Below, in pieces: positions 1 to 6,443 of a stretch of 6,443 nt of DNA (its first letter is position 1; the number at the start of each line of letters is the position of its first letter). The notes beneath the pieces were generated by a model. That model was not told where the DNA came from. It was given only the letters and a program-made list of their open reading frames with translations, and searched no databases. The translations under genes were made by a program, and so were the position numbers. The DNA lies in assembly GCA_003497445.1 (NCBI GenBank), contig DNNX01000100.1:1-6443 (forward strand), given 5' to 3'. The DNA is from Acholeplasmataceae bacterium. GTDB lineage: Bacteria; Bacillota_I; Bacilli_A; Acholeplasmatales; Acholeplasmataceae.

Positions 1-1595
1 TCAATTATTTAGTGTATTTAGCAGGTGGATTCGTATTACTTTTAGTCATTGCTTTTAACATTGAATACAGACAAGCATTGTGGCTACAAGAGATTGGTCA
101 AAAGATTATTTTAACGATGAGACAACAAGTATTTGATCATATTCAAACTTTAGGACCATCACAACTTAACCAAGTTCCTGTAGGGAAACTTGTTACGAGG
201 GTTACCAATGATACAAATACACTCTCTGAAATGTATACGGATGTTGCAGCAAATTTAATTAGAAATGTTATTTATTTAACAGGAATTCTTATTGTGTTAT
301 TTGTGATTAATTATAAGATCACACTCATCTTAATGTTATTTTTACCTGTGGTTTTTTTAGCAACAGTTTTATTTAGAAAATACTCTAGAGCATCATATCG
401 AAAAGTAAGATCGAATGTATCAGAAGTCAATGCTTTCTTATCAGAAAACTTATCTGGAATGAAGATTACCCAAGCGTTTAATCAAGAACCTAAAAAAAGA
501 CAAGTATTTTATGACAAGTCCAATCAACTTAGAAAAAGTTATATGAATGAAATATTGGTTTTTGGTACGTATCGACCATTGATGTATTTATTTTCTATGA
601 TTGGTATTCTTCTCATCTTATTTTTAGGAATTGGTGATGTCATCAATCAAGCAACATATCTCTTTGTATTTAGTGCTGGTTTGCTTTTTAGTTATTACAG
701 TTATGTCAGAGACTTTTTTGAACCAATATTACAAATGGCAGAACAATTTAATATGCTCCAAAATGCATTTGCAAGTGCAGAAAAAATATTTGATGTTTTA
801 GATACCGAACCAGATATTCAAAACAACACAGATGCAGTTGAACTTGAATCGTTTAAAGGGTCTATTGTATTTAAAGATGTTTGGTTTTCATATATTCCGG
901 ATGAATGGGTTTTAAAAGGTGTTTCATTTGAGGTGAAGCCAGATCAAACCGTAGCTTTTGTAGGAGCAACAGGATCTGGTAAATCAACCATACTCAATTT
1001 AATTGTTAGAAATTATGATATCCAAAAAGGTCAAATCCTTATTGATGGCATAGACATCCAAGAAATTAAAAGAGAAAGTTTAAGAAAACATATAGGTCAA
1101 ATGCTTCAAGATGTCTTTTTATTCAGTGGGACACTTAAAGATAACATCAAACTATTTGATGAAACGAAAACGGATGAAGCCATGATGGAGGCTGCAAACT
1201 ATGTTGGTTTGAATCACGTCATTGATAATTTAAAAGATGGTTATGATCATAAAGTTTTAGAGCGAGGAAACAACTTTTCTTCAGGTCAAAGACAACTCAT
1301 ATCTTTTGCGAGAACAGTGTTATATCGACCATCCTTGATGATATTAGATGAGGCAACAGCCAATATCGATAGCGAAACAGAGAGTATTATTCAAGAAAGT
1401 TTAGAGAAGATGATGAATATCTCTACGATGATCATTGTAGCTCATAGGTTATCTACCATACAGCATGCAGACCAAATTATTGTGATGAGTCATGGTAAAA
1501 TAGTTGAAAGCGGGTCACATCAAGAGTTACTTAAAGAAAAAGGCTTATATTTCAATTTATATCAACTTCAATATGAAGAAAGAAAGGTTCAATAG
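1..1595 (+). CDS. Heterodimer-type ABC exporter half-subunit (membrane domain plus ATPase), 5'-truncated
   Basis: The frame is open to the left edge (first full codon at 3), so the GTG at 12 is not a credible start; residues are numbered from it here. About 527 residues are visible against roughly 580-600 for the family, so TM1 and the N-terminus are missing. Visible membrane segments lie near residues 1-17, 80-100, 104-121, 184-209 and 214-235. The ATPase domain has an A-loop aromatic (Y294), Walker A GATGSGKST (318-326), Q-loop Q366, signature FSSGQ (422-426), Walker B MILDE (443-447) with catalytic E447, a D-loop, and switch H478. An intact Glu and His with a non-LSGGQ signature is the pattern of the MdlB/YheH/TM288-like half of heterodimeric exporters; the partner is expected upstream. 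These proteins export drugs, lipids or peptides across the cytoplasmic membrane using ATP; the substrate here is unknown. The stop lies 2 bases before tldD. Family certain, subgroup likely. Confidence 0.93.
   Translation, partial: NYLVYLAGGFVLLLVIAFNIEYRQALWLQEIGQKIILTMRQQVFDHIQTLGPSQLNQVPVGKLVTRVTNDTNTLSEMYTDVAANLIRNVIYLTGILIVLFVINYKITLILMLFLPVVFLATVLFRKYSRASYRKVRSNVSEVNAFLSENLSGMKITQAFNQEPKKRQVFYDKSNQLRKSYMNEILVFGTYRPLMYLFSMIGILLILFLGIGDVINQATYLFVFSAGLLFSYYSYVRDFFEPILQMAEQFNMLQNAFASAEKIFDVLDTEPDIQNNTDAVELESFKGSIVFKDVWFSYIPDEWVLKGVSFEVKPDQTVAFVGATGSGKSTILNLIVRNYDIQKGQILIDGIDIQEIKRESLRKHIGQMLQDVFLFSGTLKDNIKLFDETKTDEAMMEAANYVGLNHVIDNLKDGYDHKVLERGNNFSSGQRQLISFARTVLYRPSLMILDEATANIDSETESIIQESLEKMMNISTMIIVAHRLSTIQHADQIIVMSHGKIVESGSHQELLKEKGLYFNLYQLQYEERKVQ
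1581..1587 (+). promoter_or_regulatory. Ribosome binding site of tldD
   Basis: AGAAAGG ends 10 bases before the ATG at 1598 and lies within the last codons of the ABC gene. It supports the 1598 start and suggests that tldD is translated from the same message as the exporter. The match to AGGAGG is moderate. Confidence 0.6.
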
Positions 1596-1597
1596 AT

Positions 1598-2983
1598 ATG
1601 TTAAAAAAAGAAGTCATTCAAGCTTTACTTAATGAAGCATTAGAAACCGGTGCTGATTTTGCAGAGTTATTTTTTGAAGACACCAATCAAGAAGTGATAC
1701 GCGTCACATCCAAAGATGTGAGCAATGTCTCTTATAACAATGTGCATGGTGTTGGCGTAAGACTCATTAAAAATAATGATGTTGTTTATGGATATTCTAA
1801 TGAAGTATCTGAAGACAAAGTTCGCGCACTTGTTGTGTCACTTCGTGCATCGTTTGATGGAGATAAAAGAGAAGCGCTACCACTCAAAGATGCATTACCT
1901 TTTGATAATAAAGTCAAAAGACCCATGGAAGTAGTATCTGCTAAAGAAAAAACAGATAAACTTTTAGCCTTATCTGAGGTGATTCTTTCATATGATCCAA
2001 AAATTGTTCAATCGATTACACAATTACTATCATGGAAGCAGTCGATTTTGGTTGCAAATTCTAATGGCATATATCAAGATGATGAAAGACATTATGCTCG
2101 TGTGATTTTAATGGGTGTTGCAAGTGAAAATGGCCAAATGCAACAAGTGTTTGAAGGTCCAGGACGTGCCATGGGTTTTGAAATTTTTGATGACATCGAT
2201 ACGTTTGCACTTGCAAAAGATGTTGCAGAACGTGCAGTACATATGCTTACAGCTCAACCAATTGTTGCTCAAGAAATGCCTGTGGTTCTTGCAAATGGTT
2301 GGGGTGGTGTGATTTTCCATGAAGCATGTGGACATCCACTTGAAGCAACTGCAGTTGCGAAAGGTTTGTCTCCGTTTACAGGAAAACTTGGTCAAGCGAT
2401 TGGATCATCAGTTGTCACTGCGTATGATGATGGAGATGTTGATGGTGCTTGGGGTCGTACATCATTTGATGATGAAGGTATGAAAACACAGAAAAATTTA
2501 CTGATTGAAAATGGTATTTTAAAATCTTATTTAGTCGATTATCGTAACGGTCTTACAATGAATCATAAACCAACAGGATCTGGTCGAAGACAAAACTATA
2601 AATTCCCACCAACTTCTCGTATGAATACAACATATATTGCCCCCGGTAAAGATAAAGTTGAAGAGATTATTAAAGATACGAAGTATGGTTTATATGCAAA
2701 ACAACTTGGTGGTGGTCAAGTTTCTCCAGCAACAGGAGAGTTTAATTTTGCAGTATCAGAAGGATACATGATTGAAGATGGAAAACTCACAACACCAGTG
2801 AAAGGTGCCATGCTTATTGGTAAAGGACATGAAGTTTTATTTAAAATCGATCGTGTCGCGGATAATTTAGATTTCGGTCAAGGGATGTGTGGATCTATTT
2901 CAGGATCCATTCCAACTGATGTTGGACAACCAACGATACGCGTTTCTAAAATGACGGTTGGTGGATCAGGAGGTCAAGCATGA
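1598..2983 (+). CDS. tldD: TldD, zinc-binding subunit of the TldD/TldE metalloprotease
   Basis: This 461-residue protein is close to the length of E. coli TldD (about 480). The hallmark HExxxH motif is HEACGH at residues 241-246, inside GGVIFHEACGHPLEA. It supplies two zinc-binding histidines and the catalytic E242. C431, in GQGMCGSISG, matches the C-terminal cysteine that is the third metal ligand in E. coli TldD. Other family blocks are FDDEG (290-294), PTGSGR (325-330) and the C-terminal glycine-rich segment. An N-terminal alpha/beta domain covers about residues 15-90 and the catalytic domain about 224-457. There is no signal peptide or membrane segment, so the protein is cytoplasmic. With TldE it forms a heterodimer that, in enterobacteria, degrades the CcdA antitoxin and trims the microcin B17 leader; the substrate here is unknown. 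The ATG at 1598 has an upstream ribosome site, and the TGA stop overlaps the tldE start. Confidence 0.96.
   Translation: MLKKEVIQALLNEALETGADFAELFFEDTNQEVIRVTSKDVSNVSYNNVHGVGVRLIKNNDVVYGYSNEVSEDKVRALVVSLRASFDGDKREALPLKDALPFDNKVKRPMEVVSAKEKTDKLLALSEVILSYDPKIVQSITQLLSWKQSILVANSNGIYQDDERHYARVILMGVASENGQMQQVFEGPGRAMGFEIFDDIDTFALAKDVAERAVHMLTAQPIVAQEMPVVLANGWGGVIFHEACGHPLEATAVAKGLSPFTGKLGQAIGSSVVTAYDDGDVDGAWGRTSFDDEGMKTQKNLLIENGILKSYLVDYRNGLTMNHKPTGSGRRQNYKFPPTSRMNTTYIAPGKDKVEEIIKDTKYGLYAKQLGGGQVSPATGEFNFAVSEGYMIEDGKLTTPVKGAMLIGKGHEVLFKIDRVADNLDFGQGMCGSISGSIPTDVGQPTIRVSKMTVGGSGGQA
2968..2974 (+). promoter_or_regulatory. Ribosome binding site of tldE
   Basis: A full consensus AGGAGGT lies within the end of tldD, 5 bases before the ATG at 2980. 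It fixes the tldE start. Together with the ATGA overlap, it suggests translational coupling that keeps the two subunits in balance. Confidence 0.85.
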
Positions 2984-4296
2984 ATACAAAAAAATGGATA
3001 GCATTAGGGCTTTCTAAAGGATTAACAGATGTAGAAATATCTGTATCTGAATCGTCTTCATTAAAACTTGTTGCATATGAAGGTAAAATTGAACAAAATA
3101 CGATTTCAGATGTCTCAACTGTTTCTATTAGAGGGATATATGACGGGAACATAGGAAAAGTAAGATTTGAATATTTTTCAGATGAACAAGTTGACAAAAT
3201 GCTAGATAAAGTCATTGAAAATGCAAAAGTCATTACAGTAAAAGAACCTTCAATCATTTATGAGGGGTCAGCTTCATATCCTGAAGTGAAAGCAAATGAT
3301 TTTGATTTTTCAAGTGTAGATATGACAAAAAAAGTGTCTGATTTGATTACCCTTGAAACCACCATTAGAGCAAATAAAAAAGTCTCAAATGTTCAAACTG
3401 CAGTATATCAAGAAAACAGTAGTGGTGCGATTCTTACAAACTCTAAAGGGTTACATCTAACAAGAAAGAATCGTTTTGCATATGCATATGGAATTGGTGT
3501 TTTTAAAGAAGGTGATGATATTAATACAGCGTATGAATTTGATATTTTTAAAACGTATGAGGCATTTGATCCTAATAAGCTTGCGAATATTACAATTGAA
3601 AAAGGATTGAAACGTTTAGGTGCTGTATCCTTACCAACAAAATTTTATCCAGTTGTATTTTCTAATGAAACATTCTCTGATTTATTGAGTGTTTTCTCAA
3701 ACTTATATTCTGCAGAGTCTGCGTATCGTCATTTAACCCCTTTTGAAAATAAAGTTGGTGAAAAGGTTGCTCAAGCAAATTTTAATTTAATTGATGATCC
3801 ATTACATGAAAAGGCATATTTCCAAATTCCTTTTGATGATGAAGGGGTTGCATGTCAAAAAAAATATGTCATTAAAGATGGTATCTTTCAAGGATTTATG
3901 AATGATCTTAAAATGGCTGCAATGATGAAACAAGAACCTACTGGTAATAGTTTTGGTGGCGCTATCCGTACAACAAACATGTATTTAGAACCTGGTGATT
4001 TATCATTTGATGAGATGATTGCAACGATTGAAGATGGGGTGTATATTACCGATTTAGTTGGGTTGCATGCTGGAGTAAAAACAATATCAGGAGATTTCTC
4101 ACTTCAAGCAAGTGGCTTTAAAATTGAAAACGGAAAGATTGCCTTTCCAGTCAATATGATTGTTGTTTCGGGAAATTTCTTTGATGTGATGAACAATCTT
4201 GAGACACTTGCAAATGATCTTAAATTTGATGTTTCAGGATTTGGTAGTCCAAGTGTTCATGTGAAGTCATTATCGATTAGTGGTGAAACTAAATAA
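2980..4296 (+). CDS. pmbA: TldE/PmbA, partner subunit of the TldD/TldE metalloprotease
   Basis: This 438-residue protein is near the length of E. coli PmbA/TldE (about 450). It shares the TldD fold and blocks: FDDEG at 285-289, PTGNSFGGA around 320-328, a block from about 353 to 392 (GVYITDLVGLHAG through ASGFKIENGKI), and a C-terminal SPSVHVKSLSISG. At the place where TldD has HEACGH, it reads VFSNETFSDLLSVF (226-239). The zinc motif is therefore absent, as known for TldE, which completes the heterodimer without binding the metal. It has no signal peptide or membrane segment and should act in the cytoplasm with TldD. The ATG overlaps the tldD stop by 4 bases (ATGA) behind an AGGAGGT site, so the genes are probably translationally coupled. 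The TAA stop forms part of the terminator stem that follows, making this the last gene of the unit. The assignment is firm; the substrate is unknown. Confidence 0.95.
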   Translation: MNTKKWIALGLSKGLTDVEISVSESSSLKLVAYEGKIEQNTISDVSTVSIRGIYDGNIGKVRFEYFSDEQVDKMLDKVIENAKVITVKEPSIIYEGSASYPEVKANDFDFSSVDMTKKVSDLITLETTIRANKKVSNVQTAVYQENSSGAILTNSKGLHLTRKNRFAYAYGIGVFKEGDDINTAYEFDIFKTYEAFDPNKLANITIEKGLKRLGAVSLPTKFYPVVFSNETFSDLLSVFSNLYSAESAYRHLTPFENKVGEKVAQANFNLIDDPLHEKAYFQIPFDDEGVACQKKYVIKDGIFQGFMNDLKMAAMMKQEPTGNSFGGAIRTTNMYLEPGDLSFDEMIATIEDGVYITDLVGLHAGVKTISGDFSLQASGFKIENGKIAFPVNMIVVSGNFFDVMNNLETLANDLKFDVSGFGSPSVHVKSLSISGETK

Positions 4297-4318
4297 TACG
4301 CCTTCCGGCGTATTTTTT
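4295..4318 (+). terminator. Intrinsic terminator after tldE
   Basis: A perfect 8-bp stem AATACGCC (4295-4302) / GGCGTATT (4307-4314) closes a TTCC loop and runs into a T-tract through 4318. The left arm starts within the TAA stop codon at 4294-4296, so the terminator directly abuts the coding region. It probably ends the ABC-tldD-tldE transcript and separates it from the RND gene. Confidence 0.88.
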
Positions 4319-4367
4319 ATTGATTTTTTCTTAATATGTAAAACTATCGAAACAAACGTTTTCATAA

Positions 4368-4395
4368 GTGATAATACCTATAAAATTGATATACT
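4368..4395 (+). promoter_or_regulatory. Candidate sigma-A promoter of the RND gene
   Basis: The best candidate is an extended -10, TGATATACT (4387-4395; hexamer TATACT, 5 of 6 to consensus). It has a weak -35 GTGATA (4368-4373, 4 of 6) at 16-base spacing. Transcription would start near 4402, leaving a leader of about 20 bases that carries the ribosome site. The region is so AT-rich that alternatives exist, for example GATAAT at 4370-4375 with TCGAAA at 4347-4352 at 17-base spacing. A promoter somewhere here is likely because the preceding unit ends in a terminator; the exact elements are uncertain. Confidence 0.4.
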
Positions 4396-4400
4396 TATCA
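4369..4400. promoter_or_regulatory. Inverted repeat over the candidate promoter (possible operator)
   Basis: TGATAA (4369-4374) and TTATCA (4395-4400) are perfect inverted copies with centres 26 bases apart. They overlap the candidate -35 and the end of the -10. Such placement would suit a repressor site controlling the efflux gene, but 6-bp arms in AT-rich DNA can arise by chance and no regulator gene is in view. Confidence 0.22.
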
Positions 4401-4410
4401 TGTACACAAA

Positions 4411-4417
4411 TAAGGAG
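4411..4417 (+). promoter_or_regulatory. Ribosome binding site of the RND transporter gene
   Basis: TAAGGAG lies 5 bases before the ATG at 4423. This strong match decides the start of the RND gene, which is also supported by the typical RND N-terminus that follows. Confidence 0.85.
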
Positions 4418-4422
4418 CAATT

Positions 4423-6443
4423 ATGAGCAAATATAGTGTTAAAAGACCAATTACTGTGTTAATGGGTGTCCTAATTATTATTGTTTTAGGACTCTTTTCG
4501 ATTACAAGATTACCATTAACATTGTTTCCAGAAGTAAATTTACCATTTGTAGTAACAGTGACATCTTATCCTGGTGCGAGTCCAGAAGAAATTGAAAGTG
4601 CTGTTTCTGAGCCTTTAGAAGCTGCAGTATCAACGATTGGAAACTTTTCAACAGTGACATCACAATCTAATGAAAACTTTGCAATTTCATTTGTAACATT
4701 TCAAGATGGTACAAACTTAGATAGTGTCACCGTTGAATTAAGAGAAATTATTAATAATTTAACATTTCCAGAAGGTGTTGGAAACACCTCTATTTTAAGG
4801 TTATCTCCAGATTTACTACCTGTTATGAATATCACGATGTATCGAACATTTGATGAAACCGTTTCAGATGAAGAGGCACTCATTTTAAATACAGAGTGGA
4901 TTACCAGAGATATATTAAATGAATTAAAAAGTATTCCGGGTGTTGCAGATGTGAGTTTAACAGGTGCAGCAGATGTTGTTTTAGAAGTGAATCTAGATGA
5001 AGCAATATTAGAGACATTAGGATTAACACAAGATGATATCTTAAATACATTTAACGAACAAAATACAGAAGGACTCGTTGGTGCAGCCATCGATGAAGGT
5101 GTGATCAGATTACTTTATTTGGGGGACGCACCAGAAACACTTGATCAAGTAAAAAGAACGCCAATCGTGTATGATAATGGTGTATTGTATACACTTGAAG
5201 ATCTTTCAAGTTCTGTTAAATTTGTCAATGATTCTACAGATAGTTATTCAAAAGTGGATGGTCGACAAGGCATTCAAATCTCGTTTCAAAAACAATCGGA
5301 TGTAGGGATCACAGAAGTTACAACACGTATCTTAAAAAAGTTAGACAGTTTGATTGACGATAGTCAGTATGACGCTTCATATGATGTCTTATTTGATCAA
5401 GGAGCATTTATTACCGATTCTATTAACTCTGTCTTTTTAAACTTACTCATTGGTGGGTTACTTGCAGTCGGTGTTTTATTTGTCTTTTTAAGAGATATTA
5501 AACCTACGATTATTGTAGGACTTGCCATTCCAATTTCAGTGGTTGCTGCATTCTTATTAATGTTTTTATCAAACATTACACTCAACATTATTTCGATGGG
5601 TGGGTTAGCATTAGGTATTGGTATGCTTGTGGATAACTCTGTCGTTGTGATTGAAAATATTTACAGGTTATTATCTGAAGGTAAAACAAAAGTTGAAGCT
5701 GCCATTGTTGGTGCGAAAGAAGTTGGAGGTGCCATTGCTGCATCTACCATTACAACTGCAGCAGTATTCTTACCAATCTTTTTTATCGAAGGACTTGTTG
5801 CAGATATTTTTATTCCAATGGCACTTACCATTGTGTATTCATTAGGGGCAAGTCTTGTGATTGCATTATCGATGGTACCTTCTATGGCTTCTCGATTTTT
5901 AAATGATCAAGTCATCAAAGAGGAATCTAAAACGTCTAAAGCCTTTAAAAACGTATATAAAAGCAGTGTATTATTTTCTATTAAATATAAATGGCTTACT
6001 TTTTTAGTCATTATTGCATTACTTTTTGGATCATCTGCCATTGTATTTTCAAGAGGGTTTATTTTGATTCCACCTACTGATGAAGGGACAATTTCAGTAG
6101 ATATTAATTTTACAGGTGATTTAGAATTTACTGATCAAACGGCATTTGCAGATCAACTCACATTTGATTTACTTGCATTAAGAGATGTGGATTCGGTATC
6201 AGCAACTTTAGGCGGTGGATTTGTTTTTGGTCCTCCTCAAGCACAAGGATCAGGTGAAACACTAGCATTGACCGTGACACTTAAAGAAGATAGAACAAAT
6301 TCTACACAAGACAATGCAGCATTCATTGAAAACTTTATTTTAAATTATGATTTTAAAGATTTAGACAATATTTCTCAGGATAATTTACTAGAAATTGCAG
6401 TCTCTACACAAGATTCATCTGCGGGTGCATTTGGTCCAACAGG
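4423..6443 (+). CDS. RND-family efflux transporter (AcrB/SwrC-like), 3'-truncated
   Basis: The frame opens at ATG 4423 and stays open to the window end: 673 complete codons of an expected 1000 or so. The order matches RND pumps: a short cytoplasmic start, TM1 (about 10-28), then a large extracytoplasmic porter/docking region (about 30-330) opening with FPEVNLP and SYPGASPEE. TM2 (336-356), TM3 (362-382), TM4 (389-413), TM5 (437-456), TM6 (466-488) and TM7 (524-543) follow, then FILIPPTDEGT (546-556), the usual entry to the second porter half. TM4 carries GMLVDNSVVVIEN (400-412). D404 matches the first proton-relay aspartate (D407 of AcrB), while N405 replaces the second. Such pumps expel drugs, detergents or lipopeptides using the proton gradient; this substrate is unknown. 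The gene begins its own unit after a terminator, and no membrane-fusion-protein gene lies between it and tldE. Family firm; subfamily and substrate unresolved. Confidence 0.94.
   Translation, partial: MSKYSVKRPITVLMGVLIIIVLGLFSITRLPLTLFPEVNLPFVVTVTSYPGASPEEIESAVSEPLEAAVSTIGNFSTVTSQSNENFAISFVTFQDGTNLDSVTVELREIINNLTFPEGVGNTSILRLSPDLLPVMNITMYRTFDETVSDEEALILNTEWITRDILNELKSIPGVADVSLTGAADVVLEVNLDEAILETLGLTQDDILNTFNEQNTEGLVGAAIDEGVIRLLYLGDAPETLDQVKRTPIVYDNGVLYTLEDLSSSVKFVNDSTDSYSKVDGRQGIQISFQKQSDVGITEVTTRILKKLDSLIDDSQYDASYDVLFDQGAFITDSINSVFLNLLIGGLLAVGVLFVFLRDIKPTIIVGLAIPISVVAAFLLMFLSNITLNIISMGGLALGIGMLVDNSVVVIENIYRLLSEGKTKVEAAIVGAKEVGGAIAASTITTAAVFLPIFFIEGLVADIFIPMALTIVYSLGASLVIALSMVPSMASRFLNDQVIKEESKTSKAFKNVYKSSVLFSIKYKWLTFLVIIALLFGSSAIVFSRGFILIPPTDEGTISVDINFTGDLEFTDQTAFADQLTFDLLALRDVDSVSATLGGGFVFGPPQAQGSGETLALTVTLKEDRTNSTQDNAAFIENFILNYDFKDLDNISQDNLLEIAVSTQDSSAGAFGPT

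Noticed and set aside
12..14. GTG as the start codon of the ABC transporter
   Set aside because: The same frame is open to the left edge, there is no room for a ribosome site, and TM1 of the family would be missing. The gene is cut by the window instead.
2115..2312. 65-codon + strand frame inside tldD
   Set aside because: It is out of frame within a strongly conserved gene, with no separate ribosome site or domain.
2108..2395. 95-codon open frame on the minus strand
   Set aside because: It lies entirely antisense to the conserved catalytic part of tldD. Its Cys/His-rich product has no recognisable domain, so it is a shadow of the real gene.
2946..3257. 103-codon minus-strand frame across the tldD/tldE junction
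   Set aside because: It is antisense to the end of tldD and the N-terminus of tldE, with no supporting motif.
1598..4296. A recoded genetic code (TGA as Trp), suggested by the mollicute-like composition
   Set aside because: Trp is encoded by TGG in all genes, no gene has an internal TGA in frame, and tldD ends at TGA exactly at the tldE start.
4701..5090. 129-codon minus-strand frame
   Set aside because: It is antisense to the porter domain of the RND gene. The Ser/Thr/Val-rich product looks like reverse-frame translation.
5397..5588. 63-codon minus-strand frame
   Set aside because: It is antisense to TM2-TM4 of the RND pump, with no independent support.
5651..5845. 64-codon + strand frame inside the RND gene
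   Set aside because: It is an out-of-frame reading of TM4-TM6 codons. Its leucine-rich, membrane-like look is explained by the overlapping gene.
1..6443. Search for CRISPR arrays, tRNA or rRNA genes, insertion sequences and long repeats
   Set aside because: Nothing was seen by eye. Almost all of the window is coding, and the only sizeable gap (4297-4422) holds just the terminator, promoter candidates and ribosome site.

Overview
The window is AT-rich bacterial DNA that reads with the standard bacterial code. TGG is used for Trp inside every gene, and TGA appears in a gene's frame only as the tldD stop. Base composition, A-rich coding sequence and strong AAGG/AGGAGG ribosome sites suggest a low-GC Gram-positive (Firmicutes-like) bacterium or a standard-code relative of the mollicutes, such as the Acholeplasma/Izemoplasma side. 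This placement is an inference from composition; no rRNA or other marker gene is present.

Layout: all genes are on the + strand. (1) Positions 1-1595 hold the 3' part of a half-size ABC exporter (membrane domain plus ATPase), whose start lies before the window. (2) Positions 1598-2983 encode TldD, the zinc-bearing subunit of the TldD/TldE protease. (3) Positions 2980-4296 encode TldE (PmbA), the partner lacking the zinc motif; it overlaps tldD by 4 bases. These three genes are tightly packed and probably one operon, closed by an intrinsic terminator at 4295-4318 whose stem starts inside the tldE stop codon. (4) A 126-base intergenic region carries the terminator, a candidate promoter with dyad symmetry and a strong ribosome site. 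(5) From 4423 to the window end runs an RND-family efflux pump, cut off after 673 codons.

TldD and TldE are expected to form one heterodimeric metalloprotease that degrades or trims unstructured or modified peptides. The ABC half-transporter looks like the catalytic-glutamate-bearing half of a heterodimeric exporter, so its partner is probably just upstream. Sharing an operon with TldD/TldE would fit peptide processing coupled to export, but the window shows no precursor peptide or modification enzyme, so that link is only a hypothesis. The RND gene appears to start a separate transcription unit.

I see no clear previously undescribed system. The points worth a second look are the exporter-protease operon, the asymmetric ABC motifs, the RND pump's changed proton-relay residue and shortened docking loop, and the small dyads in front of the RND gene.
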